Shown piece after piece: positions 12,201-24,600 of a DNA stretch of 64,000 bases. Source of the DNA: Eleginops maclovinus (Eukaryota > Chordata > Actinopteri > Perciformes > Eleginopidae); NCBI RefSeq assembly GCF_036324505.1, contig NC_086366.1:16059427-16123426 (forward strand). The letters run 5' to 3'. Positions within the stretch are counted from its first letter, which is position 1, and the number at the start of each line of letters is the position of its first letter. A program made the position numbers and the translations under genes. The notes beneath the pieces are model-generated. The model made no database searches, was not told the DNA's origin, and worked only from the letters and a program-made list of their open reading frames with translations.

Positions 12201-15200
12201 CATATCACTTTATCTAAATGGCCACATAAAGGCCCTCACACAGTGTCAGAGCAACAGTTAAAGGCCGCCACCGTGGCAGGATGACTGCACAACAGTGGTT
12301 CTTGAGGGAGTCAGATGCCACAAATCATTTTTTTATCTGAGGGTTACTGTCTGGTACCATGCAGCGAATCTCATGAGAATACAATGTGATGCTCCTCTGT
12401 AATTTAAATGCCATATACTATACAGCAGATGACATGTTGTTCTCAATTGAATAATTGTGTCAGGACTCCAGTGTCTCATGTAAGGTTGAATATGGGATGT
12501 TTGGATTATAAAGGCTGCTTACCACTGTGCTCAGTGGGGTGTTCAATATCATACCGCATCCTGCACAGCATTCCTGAAGGAATTAGCACTCTAACCTCCA
12601 TATAGATCTTTATGTGGGTCTGTATCCTTCACTTCAGACAGCACGTCCCTGAGAGTGACTCTCCCATGCTTCCTTCCTTCACGAAGCCCCTATTGTACAT
12701 TCTGGTCATACTCGCTTGCTACATTTAACATGCGACACTCATCATGTAGCCCCGAGCAGGTCAGCCTTTAAGCACCAGCGCTCACTGTGCGCACCTGTTT
12801 TATTAGTCTTTGTCAAAGAAAACAACAAAACCAACTTAGCAATGGTTGACAGGCATGCTCCACACAAACGTTCATGCTCTTTGACAAAAAGTGACAGCTT
12901 TCCTTATTCAGATGTACTGCTCAGATATGAGAAGCTAAAAGCCTCGAGGATAAAAGGCGCCATGCGGCAATCATTATTTCCAAAGGTTACCAAGTCAGAA
13001 TACCAATGTTTTCAAGAACAAAAAAGCCATGACCAAGAGGCAAATATCATGAAGTCTATCTTCTCCAGTTTAGCCATGATAATATTTCTGGAAGGTCTAG
13101 GAGAGTTTTCAGCTGCATTGTATTTTCTTTAGTTGAGGAGAGTTTGTTTCATTTTTGATTTTTCTCAATCAATGATTGAACATTTGTAAAAACATTTGTG
13201 TTTGGACTGCTACCTATTTGCAAGAGTGGTTTTGTGTTCAAAATTGCGGGCCCAATGTAGAAAATAATATCGCAGCCCATCCCAGCATGCAGTGGGAGAG
13301 AGGCAAGGTAAAATCTATAGAGGTCATTAGTCTTACACAAGGCTTAAAGTCACAATCACCTTGGAACAGGCAAGAAATAGATAATCTACATGGCCCAGTT
13401 TATTTTCCTCAAACGTGAAGAAACACATATTGGGAGTATATCATTGCATTCAAACCCAGGACACTTGCAAGGAGATGTAATGATGCTGAAACAAAAAACA
13501 AAAGTGCCCTGACAAGAAGAAGAAACACTCTGAGCAGCGTAATCCAGACAAACTGTATCAAATATATCACATAAATGATCAATAGTTGTGTGTAATATAT
13601 TACTGTTGTTGCTCTCATTTAAATTCCTGATGCAGCAAAGTTGAAAAGTGTTTTATGCCTCTAGAGGCCTGGTTGTTATTTACCTGTGTTTCCTCCAGTG
13701 TTCACAGCTTAGGGTTCACCACAGTTTTTCCCTTCAGAGTCACTTACTAACCTTAAAAAATAATAATATCTCTAGCTCTAGTTGAATTGCTTCAAATCTT
13801 TGTTGGCTATTCCTTTGATCTTTTTGGCTAGTTGTAATTAGACCATTTCTTCAACTTTTTTATGCTTCTTGAGCACTAAATAACTTGACTTGCCTTGGGA
13901 GAAACATCTCTGCTGTAGTCTGATAACAACTTAGCCTAATTGGTACTTATTTTCTTTTTTCTTTACTGTTTCCTTAATGCATGCAGAGTCCAGAATTCAC
14001 AACAATAACGAGAGTATCCTTTTTAATCACAGAAATCACTTCTTTTAAGTCTGTCACTGTTTGCATGGATGCAAAGGTAGTGCATAGATGCAAAGGTAGA
14101 CTGAGATTTAAACCACTGGGGAAAAAATCAATCATATCACAACACCATTGACCCTTCTCAGTTTCAACACACTACTTTATCTTAATGTTGTGATCAGACA
14201 TTGCATCTTTAAACCAGCCCACATGACTACTACAATACTGTATGTGTATACTGTAAATATTATAGCGTGAAGTGGCTTGTAAAAAAATAATCTTGACACC
14301 AAATGTGTACATTTTACAGTTGTTTGGTGTTCAAGCATGACTCACTGCAAAAGAATGCTTTACGCAGAGAACAAAAACAGATGTATACATCCTACTATGT
14401 CTTTTATACTTCAGAAGCAGATCAATAGCTTGTGTGTGCTGCTATTCTCTCATTCCCGCAGTGGCTGATAACCCTTTACTGGTCCCAATTTCATAATGCT
14501 AACACATGACACTGGCACCATGAGCAGCTGCTGTAACACAATGCAACAGAATGGCAAGGCAGAGAGACCACATTAATCTCACCCCATGGTCCGCATAGGC
14601 AACCTAGAAAGCAGAAAACCTTACACACATGGCATTGTCACTTTCTTTTTATGCATTACCTGCTGGGATATGAATTTGACCGGCAGTCAGTTTCCCGCCT
14701 GCGATTGCATTGCTAAACATTGAAGCGTTGGCAATAATGCACGATAATGATAATGACCACCCTGCCTGATTTCATTAGGCTTACACATGACAGCAAGTGC
14801 TCTGAGCTTCTGCTGTAACACCCCGCAACACATTGACAAGCCAAAGACGTGATCATTACTGCAACACACACACAGCTAGTAAAAAACGGCATCTAAATAC
14901 ATAAGAGCCCTGCTGCATGCACTGCTAATTCAAATTACAAATCCAATAAGGCTCAAGGGTTTCAACCCTCCTTAGAAGAACCCTCATTAACCTCTGTTTT
15001 TAGGAGCTTTTCAAGTCCCTTATGTTAAAACCTGTGTGGTGCACAGCTTTAACCAAACACTATTTCAATTTTCTCAATTCACTCTGTCGGTCTAAAACAC
15101 AGGATTCAGCATTTACTGAAGCACTTGAGCCACTGAGCTAGCTGCTTGTGCTTTTGTTTGTTTTTATTCTATAAAGACCATATAATGTGTGACATACAAA

Positions 15201-16445
15201 GGATGTTTTTAAGACTCTTAAACATAAAAAGGAATTATCAGAATATAGAACAATGCCAAGATCAGGTGACAAATTACATTGTCAATCTTTCTGTGTGACT
15301 TCATTTTACTGTGCAGAGGTGTAGGAAGTAGACGTACACTCCATAGGCTCAATAAGAGTAAAGGAGGCTATATACAGTAGATGCAGCTTGTACTGTTTCC
15401 CAATAACACTGCAAGCTGCAGTAACTCTCACTGCATACCCCGATGTAGCAACATGGCTGGCCAATGCCTACATCTTCCCCAGGGGATGTCTTGGGAAGGT
15501 ATTATGCGGATACAGCAGAGCTATATGAGAAATCTTTACATGACTTGAGAGTAAGCACAATGACACCTAACCCCTCCTCAGTCTAACAGATTTACAACCT
15601 TGCTACCTCCATGCAGGCACCCTGGACCTCATCTCTCCCATCTATTGTTGCCTGTGTCCTCTGAGTGATAAACAGATATTTCAGTGACCTCTCCAGCCTG
15701 CGTGCCAAAATTAGAAATGGCAGAGTGAAACAAACTTCCTAGAAATGCTGAGTTGAATCAAAGCAGGCTGAGCTTATTGAGTAAATGGTAAATGATGAGA
15801 GGGACAAAAAATTCCAAGTACGGTGCAAACATAATTGCCAGCACTCACTCATTGCGCCCATGAGATTATTATCATGCTGCATCATTGTTTCTGTAACTCT
15901 TTATCATCTCTTAACCTGCTCGCCTGATTGTCAGAAACACATCCTATCGAGGCCTCCACTCATCACCATAAAATAAAAGAATAATCTCTTTATATTTTTA
16001 AACTCAACTCAAAAGCGACATTACTGAGTTTTGATCATCCATCAAGCTGTGTGGCTCCACAGTAAAACTGTCCATTCTCTCTGCAATCAGTGAAACGGCC
16101 CAATGGGGAGGATCTCAGAGCTGCTGCTAATTTATGAAAAGTCTTCTTCTCTGCGTCGTGCTGATGCAGACACGCCCGGGCCATTTCAACATGCAATCCA
16201 CTCTCTGGGAATTCAAGTTGTGTGTCACTGTTTAACCATATTTCATTGCACACTTTGGAGCACAAAGCACAGATACAGAACGACAGGGTCGTTTTGGATC
16301 CATCTACCAACTGACAATATATGCACTTCAGAAACCGCTCCAACACGTGAGGACTGACTATCTCAAGTAGCCTGAAAACATCTCAGCTAAACAGATATCA
16401 TACCATCCAGCAGACTAGTTTCAATGGCTCCCCTTAAAATAGAGC

Positions 16446-16591
<146 letters not shown>

Positions 16592-16988
16592 TACCATTCT
16601 ATATATAGTTGTTTGCACAATCAATGCGCCACATCACAAATGTGGACACTGTTCAGCTCTACAGAGAGGCACACATGCTTGTGTCAGGAGTGCAAAGTCC
16701 ACCGCACATTTCTCACCAAGTCTAAGTGACTTACCAAAAGTGGCACTAATAATGCAGACGCCGAAGGGTTGATCCTATTGCACATGATTTCCGCCGTCCA
16801 CACACTTGTCTCTCTGGATACATTCACTCTCTGATGGTAACGGGAGTTCATTTATTCCATATCGACGCGTAAAAACCTTCTCATTAGGCTCTTGATGGCT
16901 CGTGCTGGAAAATCCAGCCGACGCGATGATCGACAAATGTGCCGCTCAAGTATCATCAACAAGAGACAGAGGGATATTTTCCAGTTAC

Positions 16989-17440
16989 CTGCGCCGCGAA
17001 AAAACCCCACCTTAAATCCCAGTACGATCCGATTAAGGCGTAAAAGGCAGAAATTGTACACCTGAAATCCCCCCAAAAATCCAAAAGCTCGGGAGAGTCC
17101 TAGGCTTGCCTTTCAAGGGGGTTACGGTGGCAGGACGTGGTGCTATCAAGTCCCCCGCGTACGGTTTGAAACGCCGGAATACGATTAAATTCCCAATAAA
17201 TATCCCTCTTATTATGAATTGCAGCACAGATGGAGTCAGGACAGAAAACTGCAGTCCGGAGGCGATGTGCTGCTCTCTTGAAAAAAAGCCCCTGACGGCT
17301 GAAGGTTGGCGTCAAATTGAAGTCCGTGAAAAAAAATTGCGAAGGTCGAAAAGTCTAGTAATTACAGCTATACGGCGCAGTTATCACGCCTGCTTTACTG
17401 GCAGCTGTTTGCCATTACTGTAGCAATTTGTTGTCATAAC
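16989..17440 (-). other. Candidate non-coding first exon (5' UTR), minus strand
   Basis: Read on the minus strand, the CpG-rich block ends with GCGGCGCAG followed by GTAACTGG, a good match to the vertebrate donor consensus (MAG/GTRAGT). This would place an exon end at 16989 and an intron from 16988 leftward. The exon start is a guess from where CpG density falls. Frames of 64 and 71 codons exist but look like chance frames, so a 5' UTR exon is more likely than coding. No downstream exon was identified in the window. Evidence is the composition and a single splice motif. Confidence 0.25.
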
Positions 17441-17487
17441 TTCCTCCGTCTGAAGCGCAATGAAGGAATCCCACCCATGCACTAATA

Positions 17488-17522
17488 CCCTGTCCCCCCC
17501 CCTTGCCCCCCACCCCCCGCCC
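17488..17522 (-). promoter_or_regulatory. G-quadruplex-forming motif
   Basis: On the minus strand the segment has four G-runs of 3 to 9 bases separated by loops of 1 to 3 bases (runs of 6, 6, 9 and 3). This meets the usual G3+ N1-7 quadruplex pattern. It lies at the upstream edge of the candidate minus-strand exon, where such motifs are common near transcription starts. Folding in the cell is inference. Confidence 0.6.
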
Positions 17523-17660
17523 TCTTTCTTTTCTAATAGGCTTCTATGCGTACCCATGCGAGCAATTAGTTTTCATACATGACTGTCCGCTCCTTCAACA
17601 AAGCGATGCGGTCGATTTCTCCGGGCGGGATGTGGCAGGGAATCTTGCTGTGTCCTGGAG

Positions 17661-20600
17661 AACAGGCAGCCTTTGAAAATGCGTCTCTACTCCTCATGCA
17701 GGCGTCCACCTGCGTAATAAGAGCCAGATATAAATGCATACATATTGTCACGCCATGATGTCTGGAGCACAGCAGAGCCAAGTGGCCAGTGGACAAATTC
17801 TTAGTAAGAGAGGAAAACGACTGACACCTTTCATGGACAGTGCAGCACTGCAGCAATGTGATGTCATTTGGGCTGCATTTAAAGCTGAGGGTTTCTTTTT
17901 CCTGTGGTGAAGATGAGAAGGAAATGTTTTCTCATGATGGTGGGATCATATCTAGAGAAAGTGTTTGCGATACTCCGGGCTGGGCAGGCAGCTCATGGTC
18001 CACCACAACAAGACACTGCAAAGGTGGGGAGTGAAGTGGATGGAGGTGGGGTGTTGGGTCATTGCTGCACTTTAAAAATCACATTCACAACCCCCCTATC
18101 GGCGAGTTCACTGCTTTGTGTTCGGGCTGTAATGAATAGCCTACCGTTCTTATTTTCTTATCCCTCTCAATCTTGAATACCCATCATGATAAGCAGCAGT
18201 ACACATAGTTTGACCACCCACATGTCCAAGGCAGCATTATTTTGCTTTGGAACAAGCACTCTGCATCGGAAATGAGATATTAAGACAAAGAAAAAAAACG
18301 CAAATATCCTCCCACTATAAAAAACAAAACAATACAAGGGGTAATCCTCTCAGAGATGCAGAAGAAAGAATGAGACAGCCCATCCTTTATTATAATGTGC
18401 ACATCCGCAATATGCCTCTAAGAAGAGGATAACATGTGTTTTTTGGTGCATATTCATCCCCTAGTGTAGCCTACTGTCTGCTTGCACGGAGGCCGCAGGA
18501 CATGTGATGTCTAAAAGTAATTCTTGTGTCTCCTCTGACAAATCCTGTCAAATTAGACTGATATGTCTGCAGGGGCCTCATACATATTGCAAAGAAACAG
18601 ACTTGCGTTGTATGGAACATGGTGAATATTGGAGAGCTACAGGGAGTGAGGAGAGTAAAGAATGACCCCACATTTAAAGTACAGGTGATTTAAACGTAAT
18701 GTCTGCTCTGAGCAGAATTAATTTGCTGTAAGAAGTACGTGGTGATATAAGAAAAGATTAGATACAATAAAAATATCACCCATAACAGGTCCCAAATGTA
18801 GGACTATAATAATGTGAAGAAATAAAAGATCCATAAATAACAAGGTTACTGCTCATAGTAGAGTACCACAGTCGCACTTCATGTCTTAAAAAGGAAAAAT
18901 ATATAATTGTAAATTATAATAGAAGTATTTCTTTTTCTCTCGAATTGCCTAACATCCTCCTCTCTTTCTACTGCAGCTGCATTTCACATCATCTTTGTTT
19001 CACTGCTGCAACATGACAGGTGTTACAATAATCTGATGTGCCACCCTTTGTACATGAGCAGCAGCCTGTTGTAATTAAAGGACAGTTCATAATGGGCTGG
19101 GCACCTCCAGGGCATTTTGAATGGATCGGTAGGATGTGACACAATATTGAGAAACTTGCAAACCACGCTTCACCAAGACTTGACAGTCAGTCGAGAGATA
19201 TTCCCAGCAAAGTCATCTTAAATAGGTTTGAAAGAAGACACATTTAAATTCAAACGCACTCTCAAAATAGTTTTGTGACTTTTGAATAGATGACAATCTT
19301 TCAAAATGTCATTGTGCCACAGAACGTGCCTGAGAGTTTATGTTTCATTAGGTGATTGCTCTGAGCCCGATGTGAATGAGCATGTGTGTTCATGGGGTGG
19401 GGGAGTGCATAGGACGCATGCAGCGAATACTGATGGAAATTGAGAAAGAGCCATGAAGGAAGCCAATCTGCTATTTATACCAGGCTGCACTCCATGGGGC
19501 AAAGCTCCCTTTCGCAGTAATGCACTGTAAAAGTGATTGATTAGTGTGATATTGAGAGATTGTCCATCTTAACTATCTTCTCTCACCAAAGTGATGAAAT
19601 TACTGCACACTAGTCTTTGAAAGCATAATAGCAGATTAGGTCAGTGTGAGCCATCCTCTCTAATAAGGAAATTTGCCGTTCTCTAAAGTGCAAAACATAA
19701 GAGGGGCATCTGCTCTCAGATCCAGTACACACCACCAAGCCGCTCATACCCTCAGAGGGTGCGTTTAATGACCTGGAACATATTAGATACTGAGGTTGCT
19801 CAATTTAGGTTCTGGTGTACATAGACTTTGTATGAGTCTACCTCAAAATGTCATTTTTGACATACCACAGTTGCCGATAACAAATTGCTCGGATCAATTC
19901 CCATTAAGGCCTGTGAAACTCCCTGTTTACTCTCCCTGGCTGAGCCCAAAATAACTACACCGTTATACTCCGTCGCTTGTGTGTGCATATACAGTTTGAA
20001 TAGGTAGAGACATACCAATAATAAATAATAAATATAAAGATTCATATTCATCATATTAAAAGCACTGACATTTTAAGATTTGGTTTTCTTAAAAATTGTT
20101 TAAAACATGTATGAATAAAGAAACAAAAAGATCTCCAAACAGTATCCACAAGATGTTTTGAATGAAAGAGACTTAACATATGAGGAAATGAAACATGTAG
20201 ATCATTTTTAAAATGTAAACCTTTTTATTTAATATTTGGAATAGCGTTGAGATGATCTATCACGGGAACTGGCATAGTAAGACTGGGTACGGGATATTTC
20301 ACTAACTTTCGATTTTTGTTGTTTTATTTGCTAATTACAATTTAATTGTTTTTGTATTGTTTATTTTAGTTTAATTTGGTCAAGGTGTGGATAGTGAACC
20401 TGAGGAGGAGAGCTATAATAATTATGTTCAACATGAAGTTCAATGATTAAATATAAAGTAAGATTTGATTAGACACCTTTTCCTACTTATTTTTCAGACA
20501 CATCATGGTGTTTATTGAGTTTTTGCTGCATTTGGATGCTGGGTAGTATCTGTTATGTTGTTTTAACAATATCTTTTTTACATATTGTAATATAAATCTA

Positions 20601-21340
20601 ACTAACCAGAGCGAATAAAACACTGTGTTCAGGAACATCATTAGAGTGTATAGTGCGCTCTATGTTGGATTACAGCAGTCTTGTTTATACAGTTGAATCA
20701 CCCTGTGCATTAGCACTCTCAACTCAACTCTCACGCTGCAATAGTTCCTCTTAATGTGCTTTAAACTCTCCAGCTTACCATCAACATCGGAAGCACCGTA
20801 GATGTGATTTTCACTAAGGGTCTCTAATTGGCTTATCAGCAGTGTTTCCTTAACATGGTGAAATAACAGGCATGTGTAGGGAGCTGCATGTTTCAACTGA
20901 GGGCAGCCTGTATGGGGGGGCATACAGGTTCATGTGGAGCGCTCAGTCTTTGTTGTTGGAAGCAGGTTTGTACTATGCTTTCTGTAGAATCGAAAGAAAG
21001 TGATTAGAGAGAAGGTGGGCAAACACTGTATGTCTTATAAAGGAATTAAACAGTATACCTTCTGAAGAAGAGATAAACCAAAGTTGACGCTGACTGAAAA
21101 CATGTACGTCGAAGCCTTTTTACCGTAATCATTTTGTCATAATCCCAAAAGTATCAAACAAAAATCATATAAATACACTTCTGTACATACCCTGGTCTTA
21201 TATTTGTTTCTCATCTATTTTTTTAAAGTGTATTTCATGCAAATGCCTGATAGGTCATGCTGATATTGATTAAAAATATTTCCTGCTCTGCATGAATAAT
21301 AAGCCACTCTCATACCTTTTTTATACAATGAACTGCATTA
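17661..21340. other. Non-coding stretch, no gene supported
   Basis: Short frames only. The most gene-like is 17904-18023 on the plus strand, which runs into an AAG/GTGGGG donor-like site, but it has no supporting acceptor or known domain. The rest (18.1-21.3 kb) is AT-rich, becoming very AT-rich at 20.1-20.6 kb. No RNA gene or clear mobile element. Confidence 0.55.
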
Positions 21341-21661
21341 GAATCGGAGGAGGAAACCCTCTTTATTAGTCACATACATGCACACAGCGAGCACACACAG
21401 TGAAATTGGTCCTCTGCATTTAACCCATCCTAGTAGTAGAAGCAGTGGGCAGCTATTGTGCAGCGCCCGGGGATTCATGGGGAGGGGGGATTGGAGGTGT
21501 CCAGTGCCTTGCTCAAGGGCACCACAGCAGGGCCTATGAGGTGAACTGGGACCTCTCCAAGTAGCAGTCCAATTCCATATTTCATGTCTGTTTGCGGACT
21601 TGAACCGGCGACCCTACGATTCCCAGTGCAAGCCCCTACTGACTGAGCCACTGTTGGACCA
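21341..21661 (-). mobile_element. tRNA-derived SINE, minus strand
   Basis: On the minus strand the element opens with a tRNA-like head: an A-box-like TGGCTCAGTCAGTAGGGG and a perfect B box GGTTCAAGTCC (plus-strand 21596-21606). A body follows that includes GAGCAAGGCACTGG, CCCCGGGCGC and GGATGGGTTAAATGCAGAGG, then a tail with AATAAAGAGGG. The same blocks occur in the SINE nested in the Rex3 element (33028-33283), so the two copies support each other. A possible 5-bp target duplication GCATT flanks it (21335-21339 and 21662-21666). The body resembles V-SINE-like fish families, but I cannot fix the family name. A 71-codon minus-strand frame here is a by-product. Confidence 0.8.
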
Positions 21662-21666
21662 GCATT

Positions 21667-24600
21667 GTTCCATTTACTGGGTACAGTCATGCTTTTATCT
21701 GGTGTTTCATATGTACTGTATCATTGTATCCTTGGTCTGCTCAACACTAAACAAAATATAATGGCCCTTAGCTTAAAGCGCTCTTTAATGTGTCTTTGTA
21801 AGAGAAAACATAAAGGAGGCCATCTGGGGAAGTGTGAGGCACAGCTCACTCACAAGGGATCTTCTGAGTCTGTCTTTATCAAGTTATAAAAAGGAACCTG
21901 CTGCTCTTTAAGAACAAAAGCTTTTAGAGTAAAGACCAACATGTTTCAGCAGCAAAAGCTCTCCTTAGTATTACAAGGCAACATAAATAGTTCATTATCA
22001 GGGGCATCTTAAATAGCCACTTGGACGCCAGGATTTAAAAACATTAAAATTATATCACAAAGTTAAAGATCTGACATTTTAATAAAACAGAAAGAGGATA
22101 GCTTTGAAAATCAGGTCCCCCATTTCTTCATCTCTGGGTAAGAAGATGAAGAAATGGGACACAAATCGTTTAGAAAAGGAAAGATCCAAAAGGTCTCCCT
22201 TTTCCTTTTTGAATAAAATGTAAATGATCTCCTGCTGGACTGAGAGACACATTCTCAATGACAATAAAAGAAAACGCAGACATGGCATGACTGGCCTCTT
22301 TAAAGAGTCTTTCTTCACGTTTTTATTTTTTTGACTCCCTGTCTCCTAATGGAGCTCCTGCACTGAGTGATTCAGTATTTCAAAGAGCACTCTGTTTCAC
22401 TTTCCACAGAGGCATGAAATCATCCATCACATTTGTTGTTTTATGGTTAATGAATGTCTGCATCCATTCAGTCTTGGAAATGTTCTCCCTTTTTCTTGTA
22501 TATAGTCAATTAAGATTCTAGGAATCTTGAATGTTTTCCTTGTTGGTTGTAAATGATCATGTATCCCTGATGACGGCTGCGAGTGAGGCCTTTTGACATT
22601 GAAGCTTTATCTGTTGCTCTTCAAGACTAGCTTCATCTTGAACTCTTTAAGAGCTTCTAGGCTGTGAACGATGTTTTTCTACCCGGCATTTAAACATGAC
22701 GATACATGTCAGTTCCATCTGACTGTTGACAGAAAGAAACAATGTGTGAAAGTAAAGTTATACAACAGATAAAAAATACAAAATCCACATTTCATTTCGG
22801 TTCATAGAAACACAACATTGTTAGCATTACAATTTGTAACAAAGACCTTTCTTATTAACTACAATGTGTCACAAAAGTATTATCAGTTTTTGTTTACACT
22901 TACAATTACTGTGCAAACAAGCAAAAAAAACTCACAACACTGACATATTACTAGCATATAAACTTATGGCAGGTATTTCAGTAAAAATGTGCCTCTTTAC
23001 ACATCCTGCTGACACTATCATTTATTAAGGGCGCCCAACAAATATAACGTCTTGTTTTAGCTCTTTTGATCCCCACAAACACAAGAAAATATCTTAACTT
23101 TAGCTGCTAAATGCTCAGAGTCTAGTTGCTAACTCTGTGTGTCTTGTTTGGTGCTGAGCAGGTAGCATAGTTTATCAAACCTTGTTTTGCAAAAAACAGC
23201 TCCCTGCTGTGGCTGGAAACACAGTTGGTGAGACTATAGTCTGACAAAAGAAAAGATAAAAGACACTAAAAAGCTCAAAAGCTAAAGGGGGGCTGCACAC
23301 TCGGTGAGCATTCCCTGTCGTTTCGTCATAACAAGCAACACGTTTCACAATAATCAATAAAAATAATTTTATCCATTGGACTTACAAAGATATTGAAGTC
23401 GGTGCAGGTTTGAAATAACATTTTGATTATCCTTACACCAAAGGCATGGAGTCGAGATGAGTGAAATGTGACTTACTATGCTCTTAATTAATCCTAGATA
23501 TTAAGAAAGGTAGGTGTATGCAGTTTATCTGATTCTAGCTGCAGAAAATATATTTTACAAAGAAAAAGATTAAAAAAGGTTGGTTAAAGATTTCTATCTA
23601 AAACCAATAACGTGATTCTGTAAATAGAAGTTGCACCCTAGCATGTGTAGGCATGCTGAGTGTCAACGGCTGCCCCTGAAAGCATCTCTTCAGCCCTGCC
23701 GAGACCAATTTCATACTCCATGTTTCTTTGAGAGCTCTTGTATGCATTCAATATGATATTATTCCACTAAAATTCAGCAGAAGGTGGACAGCAGAATGTT
23801 TCTTTTTTCTCTCTCTGTGTATGTATTTCTTAAAGAAACATCGATTTTAACATGATGTCCTCATTTTGGGTTGGATTGATCCAAAGTGTTTTTGTCTGTG
23901 AGGTAAGCAGACAGAAAAATGAGAATTGCAATCTCAGGAACAGAGAAAAGAAATATCTGCAGCAGATTCTTTTAAAAAGGTACCATGGCAACAGGGTACT
24001 CAAAAGATGTTTGATGAGAACAGCAGGCAGAGAGACTCTGATTACAAGGGAGACAATTTGTTACTAAAATTGCAAGAGCAACAGAGTCTGATTGCACACA
24101 CACAATCATTGTGTAGTCTTCCTTATCTGGACTGTGCAAAACCACCTTTCTATTCCGCCCAATCACAACCCTTCAGCCAAAGGGTGAGTGAGAGCGGTTG
24201 TGGCATCTTGGTGTGGAGATGAAGGGCTAAACAGGGCTAGTTTAGCGGCTAAAGCGTTGGCATAGTGATGAAAGGTGGCTTCAGCTTTGATTGGCAGTGC
24301 AGCAGGATGAGCGCCAGACATTTTTTTTACCTGAGAAACTCAATTTCAAATCACACTAGAAGAAGTGGCAATCAACACCGCACTGCAGCTGTCCATCTTT
24401 GGTGCCTATTCTCACTTCCCAATCTCACTCTCCAGTGCTCGGCAAACACACCACCATCCTGACAAACATAATCACTCACAGCACAGATTCAGAGAGCATC
24501 TGTCATCAGGGGAAAAGCTGAAATAAATGCTACATACTCACTCAGTTAACCACCTTTTTGCCCTGAATACACAACTCCTATCAGGTGATGATTGTTCTGT

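Larger units (their letters stand above)
6629..16445. other. Long non-coding stretch with weak repeat relics
   Basis: Mostly unique AT-rich DNA. The longest open frame is 138 codons at 12716-13132 on the plus strand, with no recognisable domain and no supporting splice sites. Around 8370-8570 there are about ten CpGs in 200 bp, more than the local average, but no promoter or exon signal I can defend. Possible transposon relics at 8046-8240 and 9188-9240 and a short (ATCC)n run are listed separately. No RNA gene seen. Confidence 0.55.
16750..17660. promoter_or_regulatory. CpG-rich island, candidate promoter region
   Basis: By eye I count about 40 CpG dinucleotides in the 700 bp from 16750 to 17450 and several more to 17660, against about one per 100 bp in most of the window. 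Local GC content is also higher. CpG-rich blocks in vertebrate genomes usually mark transcription starts. A good minus-strand splice donor (16988/16989) lies inside and a G-rich motif (minus strand) lies at 17488-17522, which fits a gene transcribed leftward whose later exons are elsewhere. The open frames across the block on both strands are short and unrecognised. There is no strong TATA box at a suitable place for the minus-strand model; a TATAAA on the plus strand near 17728 is an isolated match. Confidence 0.5.

Noticed and set aside
12716..13132. 138-codon plus-strand frame, one of the longest frames outside transposons
   Set aside because: No recognisable domain, unremarkable composition, no splice acceptor/donor pair framing it. 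A frame of this length is expected by chance in 64 kb.
17904..18023. Plus-strand frame starting MVKMRRKCFLMMVG and ending at an AAG/GTGGGG donor-like site
   Set aside because: The hydrophobic stretch is broken by charged residues, so it is not a good signal peptide, and there is no matching family or downstream exon.
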